Origin: CAZEKB01 sp964512225 | GTDB lineage: Bacteria > Myxococcota_A > UBA796 > UBA9615 | DNA: 64,000 nucleotides | Assembly (NCBI GenBank): GCA_964512225.1 | Contig: CAZEKB010000017.1 | Span: forward strand, 14,148-78,147 | Direction: 5' to 3' | Shown: piece by piece, positions 26,201 through 33,987 of the stretch | Numbering within the stretch: position 1 is the stretch's first letter | Layout: every line of letters starts with the position of its first letter | Program-made: the position numbers and the translations under genes | The notes under the pieces: generated by a model | What the model was told of the DNA's origin: nothing | Seen by the model: only the letters and a program-made list of their open reading frames with translations | Database searches by the model: none

Positions 26201-26788
26201 GCGGGCGGCGATGGCGAGGCCGCGCCCGTTGCCGTTCACGTAGAACTGGTTCGAGTAGAACTCGAGGATCTCCTCCTTGCTGTAGTGCGCCTCGAGCCGC
26301 AGGCCGTTGACCAGCTCCTTGAGCTTCTCTTCGAGGTTGCGCGCGCGCCGCTTGAACAGGTTCTTCGCGGTCTGTTGGGTGAGCGTGGACCCCCCGGCGA
26401 CGACGCGGCCCGCGAGCAGGTTCTGCTTCATCGCCCGGGCGATGCCCCGGATCGAGAAGCCCATGTGGTCCCAGTAGTCCTGGTCCTCCGCGGACACGAG
26501 CGCGTCCACGAACTCCGGGGGCATGCCGTCGAAGGGCACGTACTGGCGATGCTGCTCCTCGAAGAAGACCCCGATCTTGGTGGCGCCGTCGCGGTAGTAG
26601 ACGGGCGACTCCTGGCTAATCAGCCGCTGGATGTGGTCGCGGGCCAGGTGATCGCCGGGCTCGAGGACGACGTGCTTGCGGTACAGGACGTACAGGACGA
26701 TCGAGCCCACCAGGGCGGTGACCAGCGCCGTGAGCACGAGGACGCGGACGGCCCTCTTCACGGGCCCGAGGCGCGTGCCGTCAGCCAC
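23204..26788 (-). CDS. Bifunctional penicillin-binding protein (GT51 transglycosylase/transpeptidase), unusually long
   Basis: 1194 residues, GTG start, one N-terminal membrane anchor (VLVLTALVTALVGSIVLYVLY). The GT51 domain has its catalytic Glu in EDQDYWDH (Glu101), GGSTLTQQ (about 132-139) and the NQFYVNGNGRGL segment. The transpeptidase domain has SxxK in FGSTWKPF (Ser about 500), SxN as SEN (about 558) and KTG in GKTGTTNS (about 1035). The distance between SEN and KTG is about 475 residues, some 300 more than usual, and includes a Glu/Ala/Pro-rich linker. It polymerises and crosslinks peptidoglycan. It overlaps the upstream glycosyltransferase by 8 bases and is followed by a coupled lipoprotein. 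Confidence 0.93.
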   Translation of the reverse strand: MADGTRLGPVKRAVRVLVLTALVTALVGSIVLYVLYRKHVVLEPGDHLARDHIQRLISQESPVYYRDGATKIGVFFEEQHRQYVPFDGMPPEFVDALVSAEDQDYWDHMGFSIRGIARAMKQNLLAGRVVAGGSTLTQQTAKNLFKRRARNLEEKLKELVNGLRLEAHYSKEEILEFYSNQFYVNGNGRGLAIAARFFFDKDVGELDLLECAFLAGVVKSPERYNPWVADDAREKRNRERSRDRAHYVLGRMLDDGRIDQLQYDAATSRDLPFSRGTFRYQRSVVLDEVERELARSPIKEVLAAHGIDDPGTAGLRITTTLDRQMQEASIYGLRHHLSDVGVQLEGPEASALLGTAPKLRPIDPDAIVDRSFHRGVLVGVDAKKRTATVDLGGVTGTLDAAANRRMALALAKAEAKNTWTTVKRKDVTAFLESVEPHVGGGVSVSIRELDDDGAPILDWEIRTELQGAVLILERGEVRAMVGGARNADFNRAAVAKRQFGSTWKPFIFQSALQLGWSSTDELDNRRAVFPYQTTFYYPRPDHRGAPESVSMAWATAKSENLASVALLYGLTDRLNEEQLRRAAAATGLLPRREEARGEFVRRIQDEGVLPTEAKLLDGLFDRVKEDLIVDLAFDGLDREGEMLADLRYGVGFAAEAERLEENPDRLPAAELAVRRALVRRSFLRQERLAATFADARRGLLETVRGGGLPSPEALAGLYLVPSRGAARLGWAEVAPDGWEPLTPELLDRVLAGESPLSIAEPEVEPEAGGEEPDPFDVVAEEQAEAEAAAAPEPEATPEEDGTAEEAPSAPSGAGAAFRWIEILDPDRVVLEGMLTPRVVERVRDAVTAARRRLGAKPELYSPALLAYCRDYRVLVSLRYVERLARTAGVRSEITPVLSLPLGSSDVTLLEAALMYQLILRGETYRFFSDALVPVPEAPGPAEDALSEPLDDPGALPAVGMVAEVRTADGILIFRLDRDAQPVHDEALSAEVTAMLGAVVNHGTGGRARGRVKPTASTDERTKELADLGIAVPLFGKTGTTNSYRNSAFVGFVPGIAAGKDRLAASDGLVVATYVGYDDNREMRRGSIRIAGASGSLPVWIEAARGAARASLLGDRLDLADLAFSGADVAPVAWPPALGPTRVDLRTGLPVELPPPGSDGAADAERADGSAGTTILYRRREPRAFAPLAPVETVR

Positions 26789-27929
26789 GCGCGCGCTCCA
26801 CGTCGGCGAGCAGCGACTCCCACTGCGCCACCGCCCGGCCCTCTCCGCTCCGCTCCGCGGTCGCTCGGGCGGCGGCCCGCAGCTCGGGGGCCCGCGCGGG
26901 GTCCAGCAGGGCGTCGATCCCGGCCGCGATCGCGTCGGCGTCCTCGGGATCGGCGACGACCCGCACCGCCTCGCAGTCCTCGATCACCTCGACCGCGCCG
27001 TTCACCGCGGAGGTGACGACGGGGAGCCCGCAGGCCAGGGCCTCGAGCGAGACGTTCGCGAAGGGGTCGTGGCGCGTCGGCAGGACCACGAGGTCCGACG
27101 CGGCGTAGAGCTTCTCGGGCGCGTCGTGGGACGGCAGGAACGTGACCATGCCCCGCAGCCCCAGGGCCTCGGCCTGGGCGGCGAACTCGTCTCGACGTCG
27201 GTCGTCGCCGACCACGAGGAGGCGCAGGTCCTCGTGGCCGGAGCTCAGCTTCGTCATCGCGCGCAGCACCGAGTCCAGGCCCTTCCTCCAGAAGTCGCTC
27301 CCCACGAACAGCAACACCAGCTCCTCGGGACGCAGTCCCAGCTTCGTGCGCGTGTCCTGGAAGAAGAGGGACCGGCCCTTGGGGTGGAAGCGGTCGAGGT
27401 CGGTCCCGTTGTGGATGACGCGCACCCCCTCGGCGGCCTCCCCGTACGCCGCGATCATGTCGCGACGGGCCCGCTCCGAGGGGACGACCACCGTGGACGT
27501 CGTCACCGCGCGGCGCTCGTGCCAGAGCAGGAAGCGGTGACGGAGGGAGAGGGCGAGGCCGAGCGCGCGCAGGCCCCCCGCGGCCCGCGCCCGGACGAGC
27601 TCGTACCAGGTGCGATGACAGCCCCCGCCCGCCCGGTAGACGTCGTGCGGGCCCGTGCGGCCGAGGTGCAGGACGGCGTCGTAGCGGGTCCTGCGGACCA
27701 GGATGGCGGCGGACACGAACAGCAGGAGCGCCCGCAGGAGCGCCGACGGCCCCTTGCCCAGCAGGGTTCGGAACGACGCGACCCGCGTGCGTCGAAACCT
27801 CGGGTCGACGTCGGCGCAGTAGATCTCGACGCTGTGACCGCGCTCGTGGAGGCCGCGGGTGAGCCCCTCCATGAACCGCTCGGTGCCGCCGTCGAGCCCG
27901 AACTTGCGGTGTACGAGGGCCAGCTTCAC
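26781..27929 (-). CDS. Family 4 glycosyltransferase
   Basis: 382 residues; GTG at 27929 with GGAGGAG a few bases upstream, overlapping the preceding stop (GTGA). The N-terminal domain starts KLALVHRKFGLDGGTERF, the usual GT-B acceptor loop. The C-terminal donor domain has LLFVGSDFWRKGLDSVLRA and the EX7E-type segment DPFANVSLEALACGLPVV. The family transfers a sugar from an NDP-sugar to a lipid-linked or LPS-core acceptor. Resemblance to WaaG-type core transferases and the upstream WaaE-like gene point to LPS core or a surface glycan, as an inference. Cytoplasmic face of the inner membrane. Confidence 0.9.
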   Translation of the reverse strand: MKLALVHRKFGLDGGTERFMEGLTRGLHERGHSVEIYCADVDPRFRRTRVASFRTLLGKGPSALLRALLLFVSAAILVRRTRYDAVLHLGRTGPHDVYRAGGGCHRTWYELVRARAAGGLRALGLALSLRHRFLLWHERRAVTTSTVVVPSERARRDMIAAYGEAAEGVRVIHNGTDLDRFHPKGRSLFFQDTRTKLGLRPEELVLLFVGSDFWRKGLDSVLRAMTKLSSGHEDLRLLVVGDDRRRDEFAAQAEALGLRGMVTFLPSHDAPEKLYAASDLVVLPTRHDPFANVSLEALACGLPVVTSAVNGAVEVIEDCEAVRVVADPEDADAIAAGIDALLDPARAPELRAAARATAERSGEGRAVAQWESLLADVERARG

Positions 27930-28675
27930 GCGCTCCTCCGGGCGAGGCGGTAGGCCCGGGCGGTGCCGAGGGCCCCGACCCACGCGATCGTCCAGCCGCG
28001 ACGTCCGTCGATCGCGGCCGTCGCGGACTTGCGCAGCAGGTGGGCCGCGCCGTGCACCCAGGGGGCCCAGGGGCCGGGCCTGCCCCGCGCCGCGAGGGAC
28101 GCGGCCTTCGTCCGGGCGTGACGCACCGTGCCCCGGACGTAGGTCCGGGTCGAGCGGTCGGGGTCGTGATGCAGGACGCCGGGGAGCAGCGGTCCGTCGG
28201 CGCCCAGGACACGATCGTGGGGGTCGGCTCCTCCCCAGCGGCCCGCGCGACGGTCGAACAGGCGCACGCGCACGTCGCGGCCCCAGCCGCTCCCGCGCAC
28301 GACCCGACCGTCGAGGTAGTTGAGGCGGCGGACGCGCGCCCCGGTGCGACCCGCCGCCGCGGCCGACGAGGCGGCCTCGCGCAGGGCGGCGCCGAGGGCG
28401 GGATCGACGCGCTCGTCGGCGTCGAGGGAGAACACCCAGTCGTGGGCTGCGAGGTCGGTCGCGCGCTGCTTCTGGGTCACGTAACCGTCCCACGCCGATC
28501 GTTTGACGCGCGCGCCCGCGAGCGCGGCGATGCGGGCCGTGCGGTCGCGCGAGCCACCGTCGAGGACCAATACGTCGTCCGCCCACGGCAGCACGGACGC
28601 GACGCACGCCCCGACGCGAGCCTGTTCGTTGCGGGCGACGATGACGGCGGAGAGCGGCACGAACGGCGGACGCAT
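27926..28675 (-). CDS. Family 2 glycosyltransferase (WaaE/KdtX-like)
   Basis: 249 residues from the ATG at 28675 (MRPPFVPLSAVIVARNEQ); the open frame upstream runs through the neighbouring tRNA-Cys gene on the other strand and is not coding. The GT-A features are SAVIVARNEQ, DDVLVLDGGSRDRT and the metal-binding FSLDADERVD. LNYLDGRVVRGSGWG and VRLFDRRAGRWGG resemble WaaE (LPS core beta-glucosyltransferase). The C-terminus has a short basic, hydrophobic region that may attach to the membrane. It is the first gene of the run 28675 to 22002: GT2, GT4, PBP, lipoprotein, all overlapping by 4 to 8 bases. Confidence 0.9.
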   Translation of the reverse strand: MRPPFVPLSAVIVARNEQARVGACVASVLPWADDVLVLDGGSRDRTARIAALAGARVKRSAWDGYVTQKQRATDLAAHDWVFSLDADERVDPALGAALREAASSAAAAGRTGARVRRLNYLDGRVVRGSGWGRDVRVRLFDRRAGRWGGADPHDRVLGADGPLLPGVLHHDPDRSTRTYVRGTVRHARTKAASLAARGRPGPWAPWVHGAAHLLRKSATAAIDGRRGWTIAWVGALGTARAYRLARRSA

Positions 28676-28770
28676 CGCGGGGGAGGTGTAGCACAGGAGC
28701 ACCCCCGGAGAGCCCCGCCGGCACGCGGGTTGACAGGCTCGCGGGGCCCCCGGAGAATCCCCGCCCCTGA

Positions 28771-28845
28771 GGCGACGTGGCCAAGTGGTAAGGCAAGGGA
28801 TTGCAAATCCCTCATTCACCGGTTCGAATCCGGTCGTCGCCTCCA
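28771..28845 (+). tRNA. tRNA-Cys (GCA)
   Basis: 75 bases with encoded CCA. The acceptor GGCGACG pairs with CGTCGCC; the anticodon stem AGGGA/TCCCT encloses TTGCAAA, giving anticodon GCA; the T arm has GGTTCGAATCC. The D-loop GCCAAGTGGTAAGGC is short, as usual for tRNA-Cys, and the discriminator base is T. It is on the opposite strand to the glycosyltransferase operon and about 150 bases upstream of the ExbB-like gene. Confidence 0.97.
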
Positions 28846-28914
28846 ACACCCCCCCCATCGACGATTTCGTTGGTCTCGCCCCGGCCGGGGACGGGCCGCG
28901 GCACGCGCGTGCCC

Positions 28915-28942
28915 TTGCCTCCACCTCCGCAAGCCTTAGACT
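28915..28942 (+). promoter_or_regulatory. Sigma-70-like promoter for the exbB operon
   Basis: TTGCCT (28915-28920), a 16-base spacer and TAGACT (28937-28942) lie about 55 bases upstream of the ExbB-like start. A hairpin GGCCCT/AGGGCC (28965-28970 with 28977-28982) follows in the leader, ending 14 bases before the ATG. The -10 sequence TAGACT is also seen at 62948-62953. Confidence 0.45.
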
Positions 28943-28996
28943 CTGCAATCCATTCGCAGCCTCAGGCCCTCTCTACAGGGCCGTCTCGGAGCCCAG

Positions 28997-29641
28997 ATGC
29001 CGCAGCCGCAGGAGAGTGCCTTCGTCGAGAGGTTCATGGACAGCCAGCTGCTCGAGGCGGAGTGGGTCCTGTATTTCCTCATCGGCATCTTCGTGGTCTC
29101 GACCGTCGTCGTGCTCTGGAAGGTCGTGTTCTTCGTCATCAACGGGATGCGCGCCCGCGAGCTGCGCCGCAAGGTCGCGGCCCTCGTCGCGGGTGGCGAC
29201 CTCGCGGAGTTCCGGTCGGAGGTGGACGAGCTCACCTGCGTCGAGGCGAACGTGCTCCAGCACGCCCTGCGCTACACCGCCAACGGCAGCGACGTGGTCG
29301 ACCAGCAGATGGACGTCGCCATGCAGCAGGGCAAGGCCCGGCTGGAGCTCGGCCTGACCTTCCTGGGCACCGTCGGCTCCAACGCGCCCTTCGTGGGGCT
29401 GTTCGGCACGGTGCTCGGCATCATCCGGGCCTTCAACGACCTCTCCTTGGAGAGCAGCGAGGGCGCCCAGGCCGTGATGGCGGGCATCTCCGAGGCGCTG
29501 GTCGCCACCGCCGTGGGCCTGCTCGTGGCGATCCCGGCGGTGGTCGCCTACAACTACCTGCAGCGCCAGGTGAAGAAGACCCTGAGCTCGAGCGGCGCCC
29601 TCAACCAGCAGGTCCTGTTCCGCCTGCGCGCCGAGGGCTGA
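28997..29641 (+). CDS. exbB: MotA/TolQ/ExbB proton channel protein
   Basis: 214 residues, inner membrane. Three hydrophobic spans are visible: residues about 22-44 (VLYFLIGIFVVSTVVVLW), about 118-143 (LGLTFLGTVGSNAPFVGLFG) and about 165-187 (ALVATAVGLLVAIPAVVAYN). The GTVGSNAPFVGLFGTVLGII and ISEALVATAVGLLVAIPA segments are the family signatures. It forms the stator of an ion-driven complex with ExbD; with TonB encoded next, this is an ExbB rather than a TolQ. ATG at 28997. Only 3 bases separate it from exbD. Confidence 0.93.
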   Translation: MPQPQESAFVERFMDSQLLEAEWVLYFLIGIFVVSTVVVLWKVVFFVINGMRARELRRKVAALVAGGDLAEFRSEVDELTCVEANVLQHALRYTANGSDVVDQQMDVAMQQGKARLELGLTFLGTVGSNAPFVGLFGTVLGIIRAFNDLSLESSEGAQAVMAGISEALVATAVGLLVAIPAVVAYNYLQRQVKKTLSSSGALNQQVLFRLRAEG

Positions 29642-29644
29642 GCC

Positions 29645-30115
29645 GTGGGCGCGACCTTCGATCCGGGGGCGGACGACGAGCCGATCACCGCGATCAACAT
29701 CACGCCCATGGTCGACATCATGCTGGTGCTCCTGATCATCTTCATGGTCACCGCGTCCATCATCAACGCCCCCTCGATCAAGGTGGAGCTGCCGGACGCC
29801 GCCACGGGCGAAGAGACGGAGACCACGAACCTCGGCATCACCCTCGACCCCGACGCCAACTGGTACCTCAACGGCGAGCCCACGACCGAGAAGGACGTGC
29901 GGGCCCTCATCCAGTCCGAGCAGAAGCTGGGAAACGACATCCAGGTCGCCATCGCGGCCGACGAGTCGGTCCGCCACGGCGAGTTCGTGAAGGTGATGGA
30001 CGTCGTGCGTCAGGAGGGGGTGACGAAGTTCGCCGTGAACATCGATCACGCGATGTCCCCCGCCGGGGTCGAACCCGCCCCCGAAGAGGCCCCCGAAGAG
30101 GCCCCGGCGAACTGA
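29645..30115 (+). CDS. exbD: ExbD/TolR-family stator protein
   Basis: 156 residues; GTG start. ITAINITPMVDIMLVLLIIF includes the single transmembrane helix with the conserved Asp (MVDIMLVLL) that carries protons. The periplasmic domain includes ITLDPDANWYLNGEP and VAIAADESVRHGEFVKVMD, typical of ExbD/TolR. A short Pro/Glu repeat ends the protein (PEEAPEEAPAN). Only one ExbD-type gene is present here, unlike AglRQS-type motors, which have one TolQ-like and two TolR-like subunits. Confidence 0.93.
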   Translation: MGATFDPGADDEPITAINITPMVDIMLVLLIIFMVTASIINAPSIKVELPDAATGEETETTNLGITLDPDANWYLNGEPTTEKDVRALIQSEQKLGNDIQVAIAADESVRHGEFVKVMDVVRQEGVTKFAVNIDHAMSPAGVEPAPEEAPEEAPAN

Positions 30116-30118
30116 TCG

Positions 30119-30937
30119 GTGCACTCGCAACCTCGACTCCGAGTCATCGAGGGCGGCGCGGCCGATGAGGCCCCGTCCGGGGACGGCCCCTCCCCGCCGA
30201 AGCGGGTGTTCGTCCCCGTCCAGCTCCCCGACGAGGAGCCTTGGTGGGACGGCAGCCTCGCGATCGGCCTGCTCCTCGCGCTCCTGGTGAACGGAGTGCT
30301 CGGCTGGTACGTCTTCCGATACCAGCCCGAGCTGGTCGAGGACGTCCTCGCCCCGCTCGAGTTCGTCCTCGTGGAGCCGCCGCCGGAGCCCGAGCCCGAG
30401 CCCGAGCCCGAGCCGACGCCCGTCCCGGTGGTGGAGAAGAAGAAGATCCCCGACACGCCGCCGCCGACCATGACGGAGACGGCTCCCCCCCCCACCAACG
30501 AGCCGCCGCCCCCGCCGATCTTCGGGGTCAGCCTCAACTCGACCACCAAGGGCGGCTCCTTCAAGGCCCGCGTCGGCAATACGCTGATGAAGGAGGCCGA
30601 GAAGGAGATCACCGACCCGGAGGACGTGAGGGCGCTGCCGCGGGTCTCCTTCTCGCGCATCACCCAGGCGCCTCGGCTCATCCGGGACTACAAGGTGCCC
30701 GACTACCCGACCATCCCCTTCGAGGAGGGGATCGAAGGCACGGTCACCCTCATGTTCACGGTCGACGAAGAGGGGCGACCGATCGACATCAAGGTCGTGC
30801 GGGGCGTGCACCCCGAGCTGGACGCCGCCGCGAGGGCCGCCCTCAAGAAGTTCAAGTACAAGCCCGGGCTCCAGGACGGCAAGCCCGTGATCACGACGGG
30901 CATGAGCCACAACTACACTTGGATCATCGAAGAATGA
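30119..30937 (+). CDS. tonB: TonB-family energy transducer
   Basis: 272 residues; GTG start three bases after the exbD stop. A cytoplasmic N-terminal extension of about 45 residues precedes one membrane span (LAIGLLLALLVNGVLGWYVF). A Pro/Glu-rich periplasmic linker (EPEPEPEPEPTPVPVV) leads to a C-terminal TonB domain, residues about 185-272, starting DYKVPDYPTIPFEEGIEGTV and including VVRGVHPELDAAARAALKKF. It spans the periplasm to energise outer-membrane receptors, most plausibly the one encoded next, whose ATG overlaps its stop (ATGA). Confidence 0.93.
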   Translation: MHSQPRLRVIEGGAADEAPSGDGPSPPKRVFVPVQLPDEEPWWDGSLAIGLLLALLVNGVLGWYVFRYQPELVEDVLAPLEFVLVEPPPEPEPEPEPEPTPVPVVEKKKIPDTPPPTMTETAPPPTNEPPPPPIFGVSLNSTTKGGSFKARVGNTLMKEAEKEITDPEDVRALPRVSFSRITQAPRLIRDYKVPDYPTIPFEEGIEGTVTLMFTVDEEGRPIDIKVVRGVHPELDAAARAALKKFKYKPGLQDGKPVITTGMSHNYTWIIEE

Positions 30938-33900
30938 TCCGACTGCTCCTCCTGCTGATCGTGCTCGCCCCCACGGCGGCGTACGCCCAGGAAGAGGAGC
31001 CGCCCCCGGCCGAAGAGGTGCCGCCCCCGGCCGAAGAGGAGGCGCCCCCGGCCGAAGAGGAGGCGCCGCCCGACCCCGTACCCGACGAGCCCCAGCCGTC
31101 GATCGCCCGCACGCCCGCGCTCCTGCAGTCCCCCTCCCCCGCCTACCCCGAAGAGGCGCTCGCTGCGGCGATCGAAGGACCGGCGGTGCTCCTGCTCGCG
31201 ATCGACGCCGAGGGCGCGGTCACGTCGGTCGAGATCGTCCGCGATCCGGGGGCCGGCCTCGGATCGTCCGCCGCCGAGGCGCTGGCCGACGCCACCTTCG
31301 AGCCCCCGCCCGAAGGCGACGTGCCCTTCGATCTGCGGCGCTACTTCCACGTCGTGCGGTTCCTGCTCCCCGAAGACCGACGCCCGCCCGTCGATCCCGA
31401 CGCCCCGCCCCCGCCCGAGCCGGGGCCCGAGCTCACGGAGATGCCCGCCCTCACGCTGGAGGTGGAGGCCCCGTATCCCGAGATCGCCCAGGCCGCGGGC
31501 GTCCAGGGCCGGGCGCTGCTCGAGCTCGACGTCTCCGCCACGGGCACGATGGACGCCGTCCGCCTCCTCGACGAGTCGCCCCGCGGCTGGGGGTTCGGCC
31601 TGCAAGCCGCGATCGCGGCCTGGCAGTTCCGCTTCTCCCCGGCGATGGCGGGACCGGCGCCCGTCCCCGTGCGGATCACGTACACGTACTCGTTCACGCT
31701 CGAGGAGCAGGTCGTGCTCGAGGAGCCCGAGCTCCCCGAGGAGGGCGGGCCCCCGGACGCGACGGGGCCGGTCAACCTGCGGGGCGTCGTGCGCGAGCGA
31801 GGGTCGCGCCGGGCCGTCGGGGGCGCCACCGTCGTCGTCGAGTCCGCCGACGTCTCCACGCTCACCGGCGACGACGGCCTCTTCGAGTTCCGCGGACTCC
31901 CGCCGGGGCTGCACCGCGCCCTCGTGGTCGCGCCCGGCTTCCACCGCTTCGAGACCGAGGAGGAGGTGCACCCGGGCGAGGCCACGGACGTCGTCTACTT
32001 CCTGCGGGAGAAGGCCGTCGGGATCCCCGAGACGATCGTCCGGGTGCGCAAGGAGAAGAAGGAGGTGACGCGGCGGTCGATCGCCATCGAGACGATCGAG
32101 CACATCCCGGGCACGTTCGGCGACCCGGTGCGCGTGATCCAGAACCTCCCCGGCGTCGCCCGATCTCCCTTCGACTTCGGCCTCCTGCTCGTGCGCGGCT
32201 CGGGCCCCGAAGACAGCGGGCCGCACATCGACGGGATCCGCGTCCCCCAGCTCTTTCACTTCGGGGGACTGCGCTCGATCATGACCCCGATCATGCTCGA
32301 CTCCGTGGACTTCTATCCGGGGGGGTTCGGCGGTCGCTACGGGCGGCTCACCGGGGGGATCCTCGACGTCCGCACCCGCGACGAGTACGAGGAGTCGATC
32401 CACGGGCTCGTCCAGGCGGATCTCATCGACGCGTCGGCCGCGATCACCGGCTCGATCCCGCGCAAGGGGGGCGGCGAACCGGTCGGCGGGTTCGTGGTGG
32501 CCGCGCGCCGCTCGTACCTCGACATCGTGCTCCCCGCCATCACACCCGCGTCCCTCGACATCAGCCGGATCATCTTTCCGCGCTGGACCGACGTGCAGGG
32601 GAAGCTGACGCTGCGGCCGAACCCGATCGACACGGTGTCCGTGCTCGCCTACTACTCCCAGGACCGGGCCGGGACCCGGATCGAAGACCCGGGATCGCCC
32701 ACCCGCGAGTCGACCCAGGGCGACTTCTCGATCCAGACCGACTTCTGGCGCGCGGGGATGAACTGGCGGCGGCGCCCCAGCAAGACGTTCGTGAACGATC
32801 TCACGTGGTCCGTGGGCCAGGACGTCCAGGTCTACGGCGTGGGCCGGTTCGCGACCTTCTCCGGCGAGGTGGTCTACGGGATGCTGCGGGACGAGGCCAC
32901 GATCCGCGTCGACGACCACCTCTCGCTCGTCCTCGGCACCGACATCATCGCCTCGTACATCGACTTCTCCTTCGCGTTCGAGGCGCTCGACGTCCGCACC
33001 TTCGGGGACGATCCCAACACCGAGCGCGAGGCGCTGACGCTCGAGGACACGGTGTTTGCCTTCGCCCCCGCCGTCTTCGCCGAAGCCCGGGTGTCCCTGG
33101 CCGACGATCGGATCAAGCTGGTCCCGGGCATCCGGCCGGACGTGTACTGGGTCCCCGATCAGTTCGCCCTCGCCACCCTCGACCCTCGCTTCTCGTTCCG
33201 AATCACCCCCGATCCGAAGCGCCTGGTCGACATCAAGGGCTCTGTCGGGCTGTACCACCAGAACCCGCAGCCCTACGAGATCCTCGACGTCACCGGCGAT
33301 CCCGATCTGGCGGCCGAAGAGAGCATCCAGGTGACGGCGGGCGTCGAGGTGCGGTTCACGGACTGGCTCAGCCTCGACGTGCAGGGCTTCTACAAGCGCC
33401 TCGACAAGCTCGTCGTGTTCAGCACCCAGGGCACGCAGGAGGGGGGCAGCGACGGCGCGTGGTCCAACAGCGGCGACGGCCACATCTACGGAGCCGAAGT
33501 CTTCCTGCGGTGGGAGTCGTTCAAGAACTTCGAGGGGTGGATCGCGCTCACCCTGCAGCGGAGCAAGCGCCGCGATCGACCCGACTGGGACTTCTACTGG
33601 TACGACTTCGACCAGCCCGTGATCCTCGACATCGTCGCGTCCTACAAGCTGCCCGCGGGCTTCCGCATCGGCGCGCGGTGGCGGTACGTGTCCGGCAACC
33701 CCGAGACGCCCGTCCAGGGCGCGATCTACGAAGCGGACGGCGACAGCTACATCGCCCTCAACGGCGACTACAACAGCCGGCGGCTGCCCGCCTTCCACGC
33801 GCTCGACATCCGGATCGACAAGGACATCAACTTCCGCCGCTGGAAGCTGACCTTCTATCTGGACATCCAGAACATCTACAACCGGAAGAACCCGGAGTCG

Positions 33901-33987
33901 ACGATCTACAACTTCGACTACACCGAGAAGGACTTCCTGTACTCCCTGCCGATCCTCCCCAACGTCGGCTTCAAGGCGCAGTTCTGA
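30934..33987 (+). CDS. TonB-dependent outer-membrane receptor with two TonB-C-like modules at its N-terminus
   Basis: 1017 residues. Signal peptide ending AYAQ at about 19, then an EEEPPPAEE-rich segment. Residues about 62-145 (SPSPAYPEEALAAAIEGPAV, DAEGAVTSVEIVRDPG) and about 170-255 (PYPEIAQAAGVQGRALLELD, SATGTMDAVRLLD) both look like TonB C-terminal domains. A carboxypeptidase-regulatory-like domain follows (281-360, NLRGVVRERGSRRAVGGATV), then a plug (ETIEHIPGTFGDPVRVIQNL) and a beta-barrel ending NVGFKAQF. The VIQNLPGVARSPFD and HIDGIRVPQLFHFGG signatures are typical of receptors with a CarboxypepD_reg-type N-terminus. The substrate is unknown. It starts inside the tonB stop and its stop overlaps the next start. 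Confidence 0.92.
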   Translation: MIRLLLLLIVLAPTAAYAQEEEPPPAEEVPPPAEEEAPPAEEEAPPDPVPDEPQPSIARTPALLQSPSPAYPEEALAAAIEGPAVLLLAIDAEGAVTSVEIVRDPGAGLGSSAAEALADATFEPPPEGDVPFDLRRYFHVVRFLLPEDRRPPVDPDAPPPPEPGPELTEMPALTLEVEAPYPEIAQAAGVQGRALLELDVSATGTMDAVRLLDESPRGWGFGLQAAIAAWQFRFSPAMAGPAPVPVRITYTYSFTLEEQVVLEEPELPEEGGPPDATGPVNLRGVVRERGSRRAVGGATVVVESADVSTLTGDDGLFEFRGLPPGLHRALVVAPGFHRFETEEEVHPGEATDVVYFLREKAVGIPETIVRVRKEKKEVTRRSIAIETIEHIPGTFGDPVRVIQNLPGVARSPFDFGLLLVRGSGPEDSGPHIDGIRVPQLFHFGGLRSIMTPIMLDSVDFYPGGFGGRYGRLTGGILDVRTRDEYEESIHGLVQADLIDASAAITGSIPRKGGGEPVGGFVVAARRSYLDIVLPAITPASLDISRIIFPRWTDVQGKLTLRPNPIDTVSVLAYYSQDRAGTRIEDPGSPTRESTQGDFSIQTDFWRAGMNWRRRPSKTFVNDLTWSVGQDVQVYGVGRFATFSGEVVYGMLRDEATIRVDDHLSLVLGTDIIASYIDFSFAFEALDVRTFGDDPNTEREALTLEDTVFAFAPAVFAEARVSLADDRIKLVPGIRPDVYWVPDQFALATLDPRFSFRITPDPKRLVDIKGSVGLYHQNPQPYEILDVTGDPDLAAEESIQVTAGVEVRFTDWLSLDVQGFYKRLDKLVVFSTQGTQEGGSDGAWSNSGDGHIYGAEVFLRWESFKNFEGWIALTLQRSKRRDRPDWDFYWYDFDQPVILDIVASYKLPAGFRIGARWRYVSGNPETPVQGAIYEADGDSYIALNGDYNSRRLPAFHALDIRIDKDINFRRWKLTFYLDIQNIYNRKNPESTIYNFDYTEKDFLYSLPILPNVGFKAQF

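Noticed and set aside
28997..30115. AglRQS-type gliding motor
   Set aside because: Only one ExbD-like subunit is present, and the pair is coupled to a TonB and a TonB-dependent receptor, so a TonB system is the better reading.
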